7,386 bases of DNA from Candidatus Sulfotelmatobacter sp. (GCA_030049565.1 JASIKQ010000280.1:1-7386), one strand, 5' to 3'. Counted from the first letter of the stretch, positions 1 to 6,465 are shown. The notes: generated by a model from the sequence alone, not told the origin. Made by a program: numbers and translations.

Positions 1-99
1 CGCGAACCGCCCCTTCATTGACTCCCCCCACTCCACCACCTAAGATTTTTTCCCAGCGATCGACGAACGCTGATCCACGAGGCAAGAATCGCCAGCCCA

Positions 100-205
100 A
101 TGATCGGCTAAACCATTTGGCATTACCGGATTGTCGACAAAGTCGGCGGCGGAGGCATGGGTGTCGTCCACAAAGCCGGGGGACACTGACCTCGGCCGCC
201 CCGTC
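100..205 (+). pseudogene. Remnant of a Hanks-type Ser/Thr protein kinase N-terminus
   Basis: Read from the ATG at 100, the frame gives MIG, a TAA stop at 109-111, then TIWHYRIVDKVGGGGMGVVH and KAGG. This matches the usual start of bacterial Ser/Thr kinases (M-I-G-Q-x-I-x-x-Y-x-I, then the glycine-rich ATP loop G-G-G-G-M-G-x-V-Y-x-A-x-D). The TAA stands where CAA (Gln) is expected, and His replaces the usual Tyr of the loop. After KA, a run of five G (178-182) shifts the frame. Dropping one G restores D-T-D-L-G-R-P-V up to 205. After that no kinase sequence (VAIK lysine, HRD, DFG) follows, because the oppositely oriented kelch gene occupies the DNA. It is therefore a truncated, stopped and frameshifted fragment of about 35 codons. 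The family call rests on the loop motif only, but that motif is distinctive. Confidence 0.72.
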
Positions 206-235
206 TCCGCGCTATTTGCGGGGACAGGGCATGGA

Positions 236-277
236 ATTTGACTTCCTTTCCCGCCTTCGCACGAAAACAAGTCAAAT
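236..277. repeat. 9-bp perfect inverted repeat downstream of the kelch gene
   Basis: ATTTGACTT at 236-244 is perfectly complementary to AAGTCAAAT at 269-277, with 24 bases between. On the minus strand the structure begins about 20 bases after the kelch stop codon, and the loop contains a small TTCG-TG-CGAA hairpin. It could act as a 3' stem-loop or weak terminator for the kelch transcript. However, no T-run follows it on the minus strand, so a Rho-independent terminator is not supported. It also lies between the kinase remnant and the kelch gene and could be a scar of rearrangement. Confidence 0.45.
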
Positions 278-297
278 CGGAAAAGGTTTCGACTTCG

Positions 298-1338
298 CTA
301 CTTTGCCGGCAACTGTGTCACACGCGAAGTGGATGTGAAATCCGTTGCCATGCCTCCGAGCACGAGCGCGCCGATCGGGGTAAAGACAACTCCGCGGCTG
401 TCAGCGCGAGGATCGGGCGTGTCTTTGTCGACGATTTCCCATATGTGATGACGCACGTCGTAGTCGAACGTGACAGCGGAAACTGCTGACGGCTGCCCAT
501 CGTAGGCGACGCCGTTATACGCGTGAGGAGTGGTCGTGCCTCCGGAAAACACAACTTTGTGCTCGCGGTCGGAGCCGCCTGCCGCGATGCCGAAACGCGC
601 CGTGCCGGGATGGGCAGGCAGTTTGCTCCATTCAATTTTGTTGGGATGCTTGTGATCGATCCTTCCCAGCCAGCATTCGTCGGAAGAGATGTAGCGTGGG
701 CCGCTGGTAGCTCCGTTCTTTGCGCCATCGACGATGACGACGTTCTCGTCGGCCACGCCGCCCGCGAGTCCGAACACTGGCGTCCCCGGAAATGGAGTGG
801 CTTGAATCCAGTTGCCGGTTTGTGTGTCGTAAACCTGGACGTTGTTTACTGGGCCGTTGGCCGAGCGTCCACCGATAACATAAATGTAGCGATTGTGGGT
901 GACGCCGGAAACGGCGCTGTCGACAGGAATGGGGATATCCGCAGAGCGAAACCACTTGCGATTCTGCGGCTCGTAAACATTCACGTCGGGAACCTCGATT
1001 TCATTGCCTTGGCCGTCGACCATGTATCCGCCCATAAGGAATACTGCGTCCCGGGCTCCCGCGGCAGTAGCGCCGAGCCGGCCAACCAAGCCGGGCACCA
1101 CCGCGGCTTTCGTCCACTTGGGATGAGCGAGGTTCAAAATGTAAACCTGGTTGGTGATATCGTCCCAGGTTTTGCGCGGACCAACCCCCATCATGGAGTA
1201 AATTTCCAATCCGCCTCGAATGGCCGCTACGGCGTTGCTTGAAACCGCCGCCGGCATGGAAGGAACGTTTTTCTGTTCGACGCCGGGAAGAACTGCGGCG
1301 GACAGCAGGAACGTGATGAACACGGGCGCTTTTTTCAT
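298..1338 (-). CDS. Secreted kelch-repeat beta-propeller protein
   Basis: This encodes a 346-aa protein of unknown ligand. The N-terminus (MKK, then hydrophobic APVFITFLLSAAVLPG, residues 4-19) looks like a Sec signal peptide, so export is likely; the cleavage site is not clear. The rest shows kelch-type blades. Strands ending in Gly-Gly occur at LMGGY (101-105), YVIGGR (153-158), VFSGG (263-267) and VLGGM (326-330). Each is followed by a V-x-x-Y-(D/E)-x-x-x-x-x-W type strand, such as VNVYEPQNRKW and VQVYDTQTGNW. Such propellers bind proteins or sugars, or form galactose-oxidase-like folds; no oxidase residues can be assigned here. The ATG at 1338 was chosen because it begins the signal peptide. 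The frame stays open to 1683, but that extension is low-complexity and overlaps the divergent GH13 gene. No Shine-Dalgarno precedes the ATG; a TAATAT box sits 7 bases upstream instead. The family is fairly sure, the role unknown. Confidence 0.82.
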   Translation of the reverse strand: MKKAPVFITFLLSAAVLPGVEQKNVPSMPAAVSSNAVAAIRGGLEIYSMMGVGPRKTWDDITNQVYILNLAHPKWTKAAVVPGLVGRLGATAAGARDAVFLMGGYMVDGQGNEIEVPDVNVYEPQNRKWFRSADIPIPVDSAVSGVTHNRYIYVIGGRSANGPVNNVQVYDTQTGNWIQATPFPGTPVFGLAGGVADENVVIVDGAKNGATSGPRYISSDECWLGRIDHKHPNKIEWSKLPAHPGTARFGIAAGGSDREHKVVFSGGTTTPHAYNGVAYDGQPSAVSAVTFDYDVRHHIWEIVDKDTPDPRADSRGVVFTPIGALVLGGMATDFTSTSRVTQLPAK

Positions 1339-1345
1339 TGAGGAG

Positions 1346-1351
1346 ATATTA
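1346..1351 (-). promoter_or_regulatory. Candidate -10 box of a leaderless kelch transcript
   Basis: On the minus strand TAATAT lies exactly 7 bases upstream of the kelch ATG (bases 1339-1345 between). That is the distance at which RNA polymerase would start transcription on the A of the start codon. The interval holds no purine-rich ribosome site on the coding strand; the GAGGAG visible there is on the opposite strand. No good -35 hexamer is seen 16-18 bases further upstream, which keeps the confidence moderate. Confidence 0.45.
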
Positions 1352-1492
1352 CCGCAGCGCACTTGATTCGGCCTGGGAGGGTTTGGACGCTGAGACGAGC
1401 CAAGATTCCAATTTCGTAAATTTTGCTCAAACGCCTCTCCGTTGAGCGCCGGAAAGAGTAGTCTGGCGAATACTGCCACGCCATTGAAGTTC

Positions 1493-1497
1493 AGGAG
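1493..1497 (+). promoter_or_regulatory. Shine-Dalgarno deciding the GTG start of the GH13 gene
   Basis: AGGAG is followed by a 7-base spacer and GTG at 1505. It favours this GTG over the in-frame TTG at 1442, which lies in non-conserved sequence, and over the in-frame ATG at 1541, which lacks such a site. Confidence 0.7.
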
Positions 1498-1504
1498 TAC
1501 CGTC

Positions 1505-3475
1505 GTGATTTCCCAACAAAATATTTCGCCAAATACTCCCATGGGAGCCAACCTAGTTCGGGACGGAGGTGCGACTTTTCGCACCTGGGCGCCGCGAGCA
1601 ACGGCGGTGTACGTCAACGGCGTTTTCGGGGGCGTCGCCCAGACCGGACAGGTCGCTAATCTGCTGATGGCAAAAGACGCCAATGGTTATTGGACCGGCT
1701 TCATAGCACAAGCGCAGGAAGGCGATCTTTATCGCTTTTGGGTAGACAATGTCACGCACGGATACAAGCGCGACCCATACGCCCGCGAGCTGGCGACCGA
1801 CGCGCCGTTTCCGAATTGCAATTGCTTCATTCGCTCGGCGAATGCGTACCCATGGCATGACGCCGCCTTTGTCACCCCCGATTTCAGCAACATGATCGTT
1901 TACCAGGCTCACATCGGCACCTACGCCATCAGCCAGCCGGGAGTGGCTTCGACATTTCTCGATCTCATCGGGAAGATTCCGTATCTGGTGGCGCTGGGAG
2001 CCAACGTGCTCCAGCCGTTGCCCATCGATGAAGTCGAGACCGATCCTTCGATGGGCTACAACGGGGCGGACTTATTTTCGCCAGACTTCCCTTACGTGGT
2101 TACCGATCCAGTCGTGCTGAACCAATATCTTGGAACGATTAACGCCCTGCTCCAGGCCAAAGGATTATCGCCACTCGCCATTAACGATATCAGCTCTGGC
2201 TACGCTCAACTCAAGGCGACGGTCGATCTCTGTCATGTCTACGGCATCGCGGTGGTTTTCGACGTGGTCTACAATCACGCCGGCGGATTTTCGGTGAACA
2301 ACCAGCTCGACGATAATTGTATTTACTACTTCGACCGGGTGGCTGACGTGGGCAATAATAATGACAGCCTCTATTTCACCGATCAGGACCGCGGCACCGG
2401 CGGACTCTCGTTCGCGCTCTGGAATAACGACGTTCGCCAATTTCTCATCAACAATGCCCAGTACTTCATCAATGAATTTCATGTGGATGGCTTCCGTTAT
2501 GACGAGATCAGCGATCTCATCTCCATGAATTGCGACTGGGGCTGGAGTTGCTGCTGCGATCTCACCAGCACGCTGCGATTCATCAAGCCGAGGCTGTTGC
2601 AAAACGCGGAATTCTGGCCAGGCGAGGTTGCGAATTATCCCAAGTCGACGCAGTGACCTCGGTCGCCGATGGCGGCGCCGGATTCGATGTAGTGCAGCAC
2701 GATGGCTTGCGCGGCGCAGTTCGCGCGGCCATTCAGGCTTCATCGGCTGGCGCGCAGGCCGCGATCGATTTCGACGCTATCGCGGCTACGCTTTATCCGC
2801 AAGGCTTCGATCATGCCTGGCGAACCGTTACCTGCGTCGAAAATCACGACATCGTCAAGGTCGGAACCGACCAGCGCATTCCTTTTCTCGCCGACTCTAC
2901 CGACCGCCGCTCATGGTACGCGCGCAGCCGCTCGCGATTCGCGACGGGCATTCTGCTGACCGCCCCCGGTATTCCCCAACTCTTCATGGGGGCAGGAATT
3001 TCTGGAAGACTACCAATGGACTTGGGATCCGACGCCTTCCGCGAATCTTCTCTGGTGGGACGGTTTGAATAGCGGCAGCGATAAGGCGATGGTCGATTTC
3101 CTTCGTTTCACTCAGGATCTGATTCGCCTGCGCTGGAATCAGCCGGCGCTTCGCGGCGACAATGTGAATCCGTTTCATGTTCACGACCAGAATCGTGTGA
3201 TCGCATTCCATCGCTGGCTTGAGGGCACAGGCCAGGATGTCATCGTGGTCGCCACGCTTTCGGAAACCACTTGGTACAACTACTCTATCGGATTTCCCTA
3301 TCCGGGCAACTGGGCGGAGATTTTCAACAGCGATGTCTATGACAACTGGGTAAATCCCATAGTCGCGGGGAACGGAGGAGGAATCGTGGCATCGGGTCCG
3401 CCGATGCATGGGTTTAGCTCGTCGGCCGCGATCGTCATACCGGCCAATGGGTTTGTGGTCTTCACATGTGGATGA
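1505..3475 (+). pseudogene. GH13 alpha-amylase-superfamily enzyme with two frameshifts
   Basis: Related to alpha-amylases and branching enzymes acting on alpha-1,4/1,6-glucans; no signal peptide is seen, so probably cytoplasmic. The N-terminus (about residues 14-100) looks like a CBM48/isoamylase-N beta domain (TFRTWAP, YRFWVD). The GH13 barrel follows with region I DVVYNH (253-258), region II DGFRYDE (nucleophile Asp333) and region III QNAEFW (acid/base Glu369). The frame stops at TGA 2654-2656. Conserved protein resumes in the -1 frame at once (VTSVADGGAGFDVV), including region IV VENHD with its Asp codon at 2848-2850. At the G5 run 2988-2992 the frame must move again: with four G it reads LFMGQEFLEDYQWTWDP and continues to the stop at 3473-3475. 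The C-terminal part has HVHDQNRVIAFHRW and the ending NSDVYDNWVNP. Undisrupted it would be about 656 aa. As read, the 383-aa product lacks the transition-state Asp and should be inactive. It is either a young pseudogene or the product of sequencing error. The exact substrate is not determined. Confidence 0.85.
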
Positions 3476-3531
3476 GCGCGTAGCTCGCGAACTCGGTGGG
3501 TACGACAGGACCGCGCCATAAATCCTTGGCA

Positions 3532-4527
3532 CTATTGCTTCTTTGGCGGCAGATATTTTTTCTGGATCGAAGCTACGATCACGTAATTCGGATCGACCAT
3601 CTCGTTCAGGTGAATCCTTCCCACTTGCGAGAGCAATTCATAAGCATCGAGTTCAGATAAGCCGTAATCCTTGTGAATCCAGTGCACAAGTTCGGTGAAG
3701 GCGATGCGCAGCGCGTCATCTAATGGACGGTATGCCCCCATAGTCATGATGGCATCGTCATTCTCAAACTGCGGCCAGCTGATGGTGCGGCCTTTGATGA
3801 CGCTCAACTGCACCCGCGCTTTCAGCGGAACTTCGATGGCCGTGCCGGCGATTTCTCCATCACCCATGGCTGCGTGTCCGTCGCCAATATAAAAAAGACC
3901 ACCCTTCACATTGACGGGAAAATAAACCGTATTGCCCACGCCGGCTTCGGGCGAATCCATGTTGCCACCGAACTCGGCTGGAACAACCGAACTGCGCGCC
4001 TCACCTTCGGCGGGCGCAACTCCGATACAGCCGAAGAAAGGATGCATCGGAATCTTTACAGAGAAATCCGAATCGAGCGCCTTGAATGTGGCCGTATTCT
4101 CAGCGTGATCGATGTGGTAGAACCAGATGCGCTCGGGCAACGGTTCGTGCAGCATGGGAGTGTAGTTCGTTTCGTTGAGCGCCCCGAAGCCGGGAGCGAA
4201 GGCGCCCACGCCGGTATCGCCGTCTACTTGCAAGTCAAGAATTTTTACGGCCAGCGTGTCTCCCGGCTCCGCGCCTTCGACGTAAAATGGCCCGCTAAGA
4301 GGGTTGTCGCCCTTCACCATGCTGAGCGAGTCGCCGGGTTTGCGCAGCACGTTGCCGAAACAGTCGAGCGTGTTGGTGTCAAGAATGTCGCCGGATTTCA
4401 GGCGCGCCACTGGCTCGGCCGTCGCGAACAAGTACTTCACGTTGGCATTGGTTGCGGTGTAATGAACCACGGTTTGCGCCAGTGCTGACCCTGCCAGCAA
4501 GAGCGCACACAGGATGTGAGCAATCAA
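3532..4527 (-). CDS. Secreted acetamidase/formamidase family protein
   Basis: This 331-aa protein belongs to the FmdA/AmdA family, whose members hydrolyse short amides (formamide, acetamide) to ammonia and the acid. Family hallmarks in order are DNPLSGPFYVEGAEPGDTL (74-92), HPFFGCIGVAP (162-172), GGNMD (187-191) and GDGHAAMGDGE (215-225), the last carrying the probable metal and catalytic Asp, His and Glu. The first 17 residues (MIAHILCALLLAGSALA) form a signal peptide with cleavage likely after Ala-Leu-Ala, so a periplasmic or secreted enzyme is inferred. The start is TTG at 4527: an AGGAGG site (4535-4540) stands 7 bases upstream, and the upstream ATG at 4629 would overlap glyA and bury the signal peptide. 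It lies 38 bases after glyA and is probably co-transcribed with it. It converges with the GH13 gene with 56 bases between the stop codons. The true amide substrate cannot be read from sequence. Confidence 0.9.
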   Translation of the reverse strand: MIAHILCALLLAGSALAQTVVHYTATNANVKYLFATAEPVARLKSGDILDTNTLDCFGNVLRKPGDSLSMVKGDNPLSGPFYVEGAEPGDTLAVKILDLQVDGDTGVGAFAPGFGALNETNYTPMLHEPLPERIWFYHIDHAENTATFKALDSDFSVKIPMHPFFGCIGVAPAEGEARSSVVPAEFGGNMDSPEAGVGNTVYFPVNVKGGLFYIGDGHAAMGDGEIAGTAIEVPLKARVQLSVIKGRTISWPQFENDDAIMTMGAYRPLDDALRIAFTELVHWIHKDYGLSELDAYELLSQVGRIHLNEMVDPNYVIVASIQKKYLPPKKQ

Positions 4528-4534
4528 AAGAAAT

Positions 4535-4540
4535 CCTCCT
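4535..4540 (-). promoter_or_regulatory. Strong Shine-Dalgarno deciding the TTG start of the amidase
   Basis: On the minus strand AGGAGG precedes the TTG at 4527-4525 by 7 bases. This is a full anti-16S match in the 38-base gap after glyA, and it fixes a non-ATG start directly before the signal peptide. Confidence 0.8.
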
Positions 4541-4565
4541 AAATCGTGTTCGATGAGGGATGAGG

Positions 4566-5855
4566 CTATACCCGCACTTCGGCCTGCGCCCTGGCCCGGC
4601 GCTCCGCGTAGAGCGGGAACGATTCGCATAATTCGAACACCAGCTTGCGAATCTTCGCGAGCACGGCTGAGTCGGTGCGATGGTGCAGGGCTTCGGCGAT
4701 CCAGCGGCCGATCTGGCGCATCTCGCCTTCTTTCATTCCCCGCGTGGTCACGGCAGGCGAACCGACGCGGATGCCGCTCGGCTTCAGCGGCGGATTGGTA
4801 TCGAAGGGAATGGTGTTCTTGTTGACCGTGATTCCAGCGATATCGAGTGCTTTTTCGGCTTCGCTGCCCAACATGCCTTTGGCGTAGACATCCACGAGCA
4901 TGACGTGCGTGTCGGTTCCGCCCGAGATAACGCGGAAACCTTCTGCGGCCAGGGTTTCGGCTAGAACCTTGGCATTGGCCACAACTTGCCGCGCGTAGTC
5001 GCGGAACTCGGGTTGCATCGCCTCATGGAAACAAACTGCCTTGGCCGCAATGATGTGTACCAGCGGGCCGCCCTGCATTCCAGGGAAAACGGTTTTGTCG
5101 ATCGCTGCGGCGAATTCTGTCTTGGAAAGAATCAAGCCGGAACGCGGCCCACGCAGAGTTTTATGCGTAGTGGAAGTGACGATATGGGCGTGCGGCACGG
5201 GTGAAGGATGCACGCCGCCCGCGACCAATCCGGCAAAGTGCGCCATGTCGACGAGATAGAGCGCGCCGACTTTGTCGGCGATCTGCCTCATGCGGGCAAA
5301 ATCGATGATGCGCGGATAGGCGCTTCCTCCGCCGATGATCAACTTGGGTCGCTCCTGCTCGGCTAACTTTTCGAGAGCATCATAGTCGATGGTTTCGGTT
5401 TCTTTGGTTACGCCGTAAGGGATGACCTTGTACGTCTTGCCGGAGAAATTCAGATGATGGCCGTGAGTGAGATGTCCGCCATGGGCCAGGTTTAAGCCCA
5501 GAATGGTGTCGCCCGGTTGCAGCACGGCTGCGTACGCTTCCATGTTCGCCTGCGAGCCGGCGTGGGGCTGCACGTTGGCGTGCTCGGCCGCGAAGAGTTG
5601 CTTCGCCCGGTCGCGCGCCAGGTTCTCGACGACATCAGTGAATTCGCAACCGCCGTAATAGCGCTTGCCGGGATATCCCTCAGCGTACTTGTTCGTAAAC
5701 ACCGAACCTGCCGCTTCGAGCACGGCTTCGCTGACAAAATTTTCCGAGGCGATCAATTCCAGACCCTCGTGCTGGCGGCGGGTTTCGTTGTCGATGGCGG
5801 CGGCAATTTGCGGATCAACCTCGTAAAGTGGGCGGGACATACTGGAATTTTTCAT
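4566..5855 (-). CDS. glyA: Serine hydroxymethyltransferase
   Basis: A cytoplasmic PLP enzyme that interconverts serine plus tetrahydrofolate with glycine plus 5,10-methylene-tetrahydrofolate, the main source of one-carbon units. The 429 residues fit the family (about 415-430). Key motifs are ELIASENF (33-40), [14 protein letters not shown] (56-69), [10 protein letters not shown] (123-132), VDMAHFAGL (202-210, with Asp203 contacting the PLP ring and His206), [12 protein letters not shown] (227-238, with Lys232 as the Schiff-base lysine) and [13 protein letters not shown] (361-373, with Arg363 the candidate substrate-carboxylate arginine). All expected active-site residues are present and nothing looks damaged. 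The ATG at 5855 has an AGAGG site (5863-5867) 7 bases upstream; a second Met six codons in is the alternative. The longer open frame to 6005 is non-conserved. It is probably first in a two-gene unit with the secreted amidase, and divergent from the BlaI-type repressor. Confidence 0.97.
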   Translation of the reverse strand: MKNSSMSRPLYEVDPQIAAAIDNETRRQHEGLELIASENFVSEAVLEAAGSVFTNKYAEGYPGKRYYGGCEFTDVVENLARDRAKQLFAAEHANVQPHAGSQANMEAYAAVLQPGDTILGLNLAHGGHLTHGHHLNFSGKTYKVIPYGVTKETETIDYDALEKLAEQERPKLIIGGGSAYPRIIDFARMRQIADKVGALYLVDMAHFAGLVAGGVHPSPVPHAHIVTSTTHKTLRGPRSGLILSKTEFAAAIDKTVFPGMQGGPLVHIIAAKAVCFHEAMQPEFRDYARQVVANAKVLAETLAAEGFRVISGGTDTHVMLVDVYAKGMLGSEAEKALDIAGITVNKNTIPFDTNPPLKPSGIRVGSPAVTTRGMKEGEMRQIGRWIAEALHHRTDSAVLAKIRKLVFELCESFPLYAERRARAQAEVRV

Positions 5856-5862
5856 ATTAATT

Positions 5863-5872
5863 CCTCTAGAGG
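5863..5872 (-). promoter_or_regulatory. glyA Shine-Dalgarno inside a 10-bp palindrome
   Basis: CCTCTAGAGG is a perfect palindrome, and its 5863-5867 half provides the glyA ribosome site (AGAGG on the minus strand, 7 bases before the ATG). The palindrome is too tight to form a hairpin by itself. The overlap may be coincidence. Confidence 0.55.
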
Positions 5873-5911
5873 CGCGCGTCGGTGCGGCCAACAGTGACAT
5901 CTTGCATTCGT

Positions 5912-5917
5912 ATTCTA
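5912..5917 (-). promoter_or_regulatory. Candidate -10 box for glyA
   Basis: TAGAAT on the minus strand matches the TATAAT consensus at five of six positions and would give a leader of about 50 bases before the glyA ATG. No convincing -35 hexamer is seen at 16-18 bases, so this is tentative. I saw no glycine or folate riboswitch in the leader. Confidence 0.3.
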
Positions 5918-5940
5918 AACCTACTCCAGTTTGCTCGGAT

Positions 5941-5993
5941 CGGCGGCGCCAGATTGCTTTATTTCTCCGGAAGAGCCGCCGGTCACGGCGCCG
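5941..5993. repeat. Two overlapping, mutually exclusive GC-rich dyads
   Basis: CGGCGGC (5941-5947) is complementary to GCCGCCG (5975-5981). The overlapping CGGCGCC (5944-5950) is complementary to GGCGCCG (5987-5993). Only one of the two 7-bp stems can form at a time. They lie between glyA and the blaI-like promoter, upstream of the candidate glyA -10, so it is unclear that either is ever transcribed. GC-rich sequence makes chance dyads likely. Confidence 0.3.
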
Positions 5994-6024
5994 AAAGCCG
6001 GCCAAATGTTAAATTCTTCTGTTT

Positions 6025-6044
6025 TCTACGAAGATTTTCGTTGA
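6025..6044. promoter_or_regulatory. Upstream repressor operator (imperfect dyad)
   Basis: CTACGAA-GATT-TTCGTTG (6026-6043) has the same 7-4-7 architecture as the downstream dyad, with one mismatch (T for A at 6042). An extra outer T-A pair (6025/6044) extends it. It overlaps the first four bases of the -35 hexamer (6041-6046), so occupancy would block polymerase. BlaI/MecI-family dimers bind this kind of short inverted repeat. Assignment to the adjacent repressor is inference from position. Confidence 0.6.
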
Positions 6045-6070
6045 CACTACGAATACGTTCGTAGTAATGT
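6041..6070 (+). promoter_or_regulatory. Promoter of the repressor-protease operon
   Basis: A perfect -35 TTGACA (6041-6046) is followed by 18 bases and the -10-like TAATGT (6065-6070), which keeps the first, second and last consensus bases. Initiation would fall near 6077, within about two bases of the ATG at 6079. This predicts a leaderless mRNA and excludes the ATG at 6067, which lies inside the -10. Confidence 0.65.
6046..6065. promoter_or_regulatory. Core repressor operator (perfect dyad in the promoter spacer)
   Basis: CTACGAA-TACG-TTCGTAG (6047-6064) is a perfect 7-bp inverted repeat with a 4-base centre, extended to 8 bp by A6046/T6065. It fills exactly the 18 bases between the -35 and -10 hexamers. 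Its centre is 21 bp, two helical turns, from the centre of the upstream dyad, so two dimers could sit on the same face of DNA. The TAC/GTA-containing palindrome resembles the TACA/TGTA type of BlaI/MecI operators. Autoregulation is inferred. Confidence 0.72.
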
Positions 6071-6078
6071 CTCTTGCC

Positions 6079-6465
6079 ATGAAGCCAACTCCACGAAAAC
6101 CGACTACAGCGGAGCTGGAAATTCTGCGCGTTTTGTGGAGGCGGGGACCTTCGACAGTTCGCGAAGTTCACCATGCGTTGAACGAGGAAAAAGCGACGGG
6201 TTACACCAGCGTATTGAAATTTTTGCAAATTATGACCGCAAAGGGCCTGGTGCGGCGAAACGAAAGCCAGAGGGCGCACGTCTATGAAGCATGGCTGCCG
6301 GCTGAGCAGACCAAGCGTCAGCTTGCCGGAGATATGCTGGAACGGGTTTTTGAGGGCTCCGCCAGTCAGCTCATGATGCATGCGCTGGCCGGGCGCAAAG
6401 CCTCGCGCGAAGAAGTTGAAGAATTACGCCGCTTGCTGGATGAATATGAAAGGAACCGGCGATGA
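6079..6465 (+). CDS. BlaI/MecI/CopY-family transcriptional repressor
   Basis: A 128-aa winged-helix repressor that should bind palindromic operators as a dimer and be inactivated by cleavage when its membrane partner protease signals. The family pattern is clear: PTTAELEILRVLW (8-20), STVREVHHAL (25-34), the recognition helix area GYTSVLKFLQIMTAKGLV (41-58) and the wing RRNESQRAHVYEA (59-71). The C-terminal helical dimerisation part includes RVFEGSASQLMMHAL (89-103), where relatives have the protease-sensitive region. Length is typical. The start at ATG 6079 is preferred over 6067: the latter lies within the -10 box, and the conserved domain begins just after 6079. No Shine-Dalgarno is present, consistent with a leaderless transcript. 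Its stop overlaps the ATG of the M56 protease (ATGA). Resistance to beta-lactams is not implied, as many bacteria use such pairs for other signals. Confidence 0.93.
   Translation: MKPTPRKPTTAELEILRVLWRRGPSTVREVHHALNEEKATGYTSVLKFLQIMTAKGLVRRNESQRAHVYEAWLPAEQTKRQLAGDMLERVFEGSASQLMMHALAGRKASREEVEELRRLLDEYERNRR

Noticed and set aside
1..99. Possible gene or promoter at the left edge
   Set aside because: No conserved frame or convincing promoter hexamers; probably the old upstream region of the dead kinase gene.
523..1242. Long plus-strand open frame of 239 codons
   Set aside because: Fully antisense to the kelch gene; an open frame produced by base composition, without recognisable motifs or a ribosome site.
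1412..1418. Extra repressor half-site near the kelch/GH13 gap (TTCGTA)
   Set aside because: The partner arm at the required distance is absent; a six-base match alone is expected by chance.
1339..1683. N-terminal extension of the kelch frame on the minus strand
   Set aside because: It precedes a clear signal peptide, overlaps the conserved N-terminus of the divergent GH13 gene and has no domain-like sequence.
2165..2743. Minus-strand open frame of 192 codons
   Set aside because: Antisense to the conserved GH13 barrel, and no family resemblance.
2653..2992. Programmed ribosomal frameshifting in the GH13 gene
   Set aside because: No slippery heptamer or stimulatory stem is evident at the first site, and two opposite programmed shifts would be needed; mutation or sequence error is simpler.
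3476..3531. Bidirectional terminator between GH13 and amidase genes
   Set aside because: Only 3-4 bp stems (GAGC/GCTC, CGCG/CGCG) and no T-run on either strand.
3874..4488. Plus-strand open frame of 204 codons
   Set aside because: Antisense to the amidase, whose motifs are unambiguous.
4528..4629. Upstream ATG start for the amidase
   Set aside because: It would overlap the glyA 3' end and place 34 residues before the signal peptide; the TTG at 4527 has a full AGGAGG at ideal spacing.
6067..6078. ATG at 6067 as repressor start
   Set aside because: It lies inside the -10 box of the best promoter, so it would not be in the transcript.
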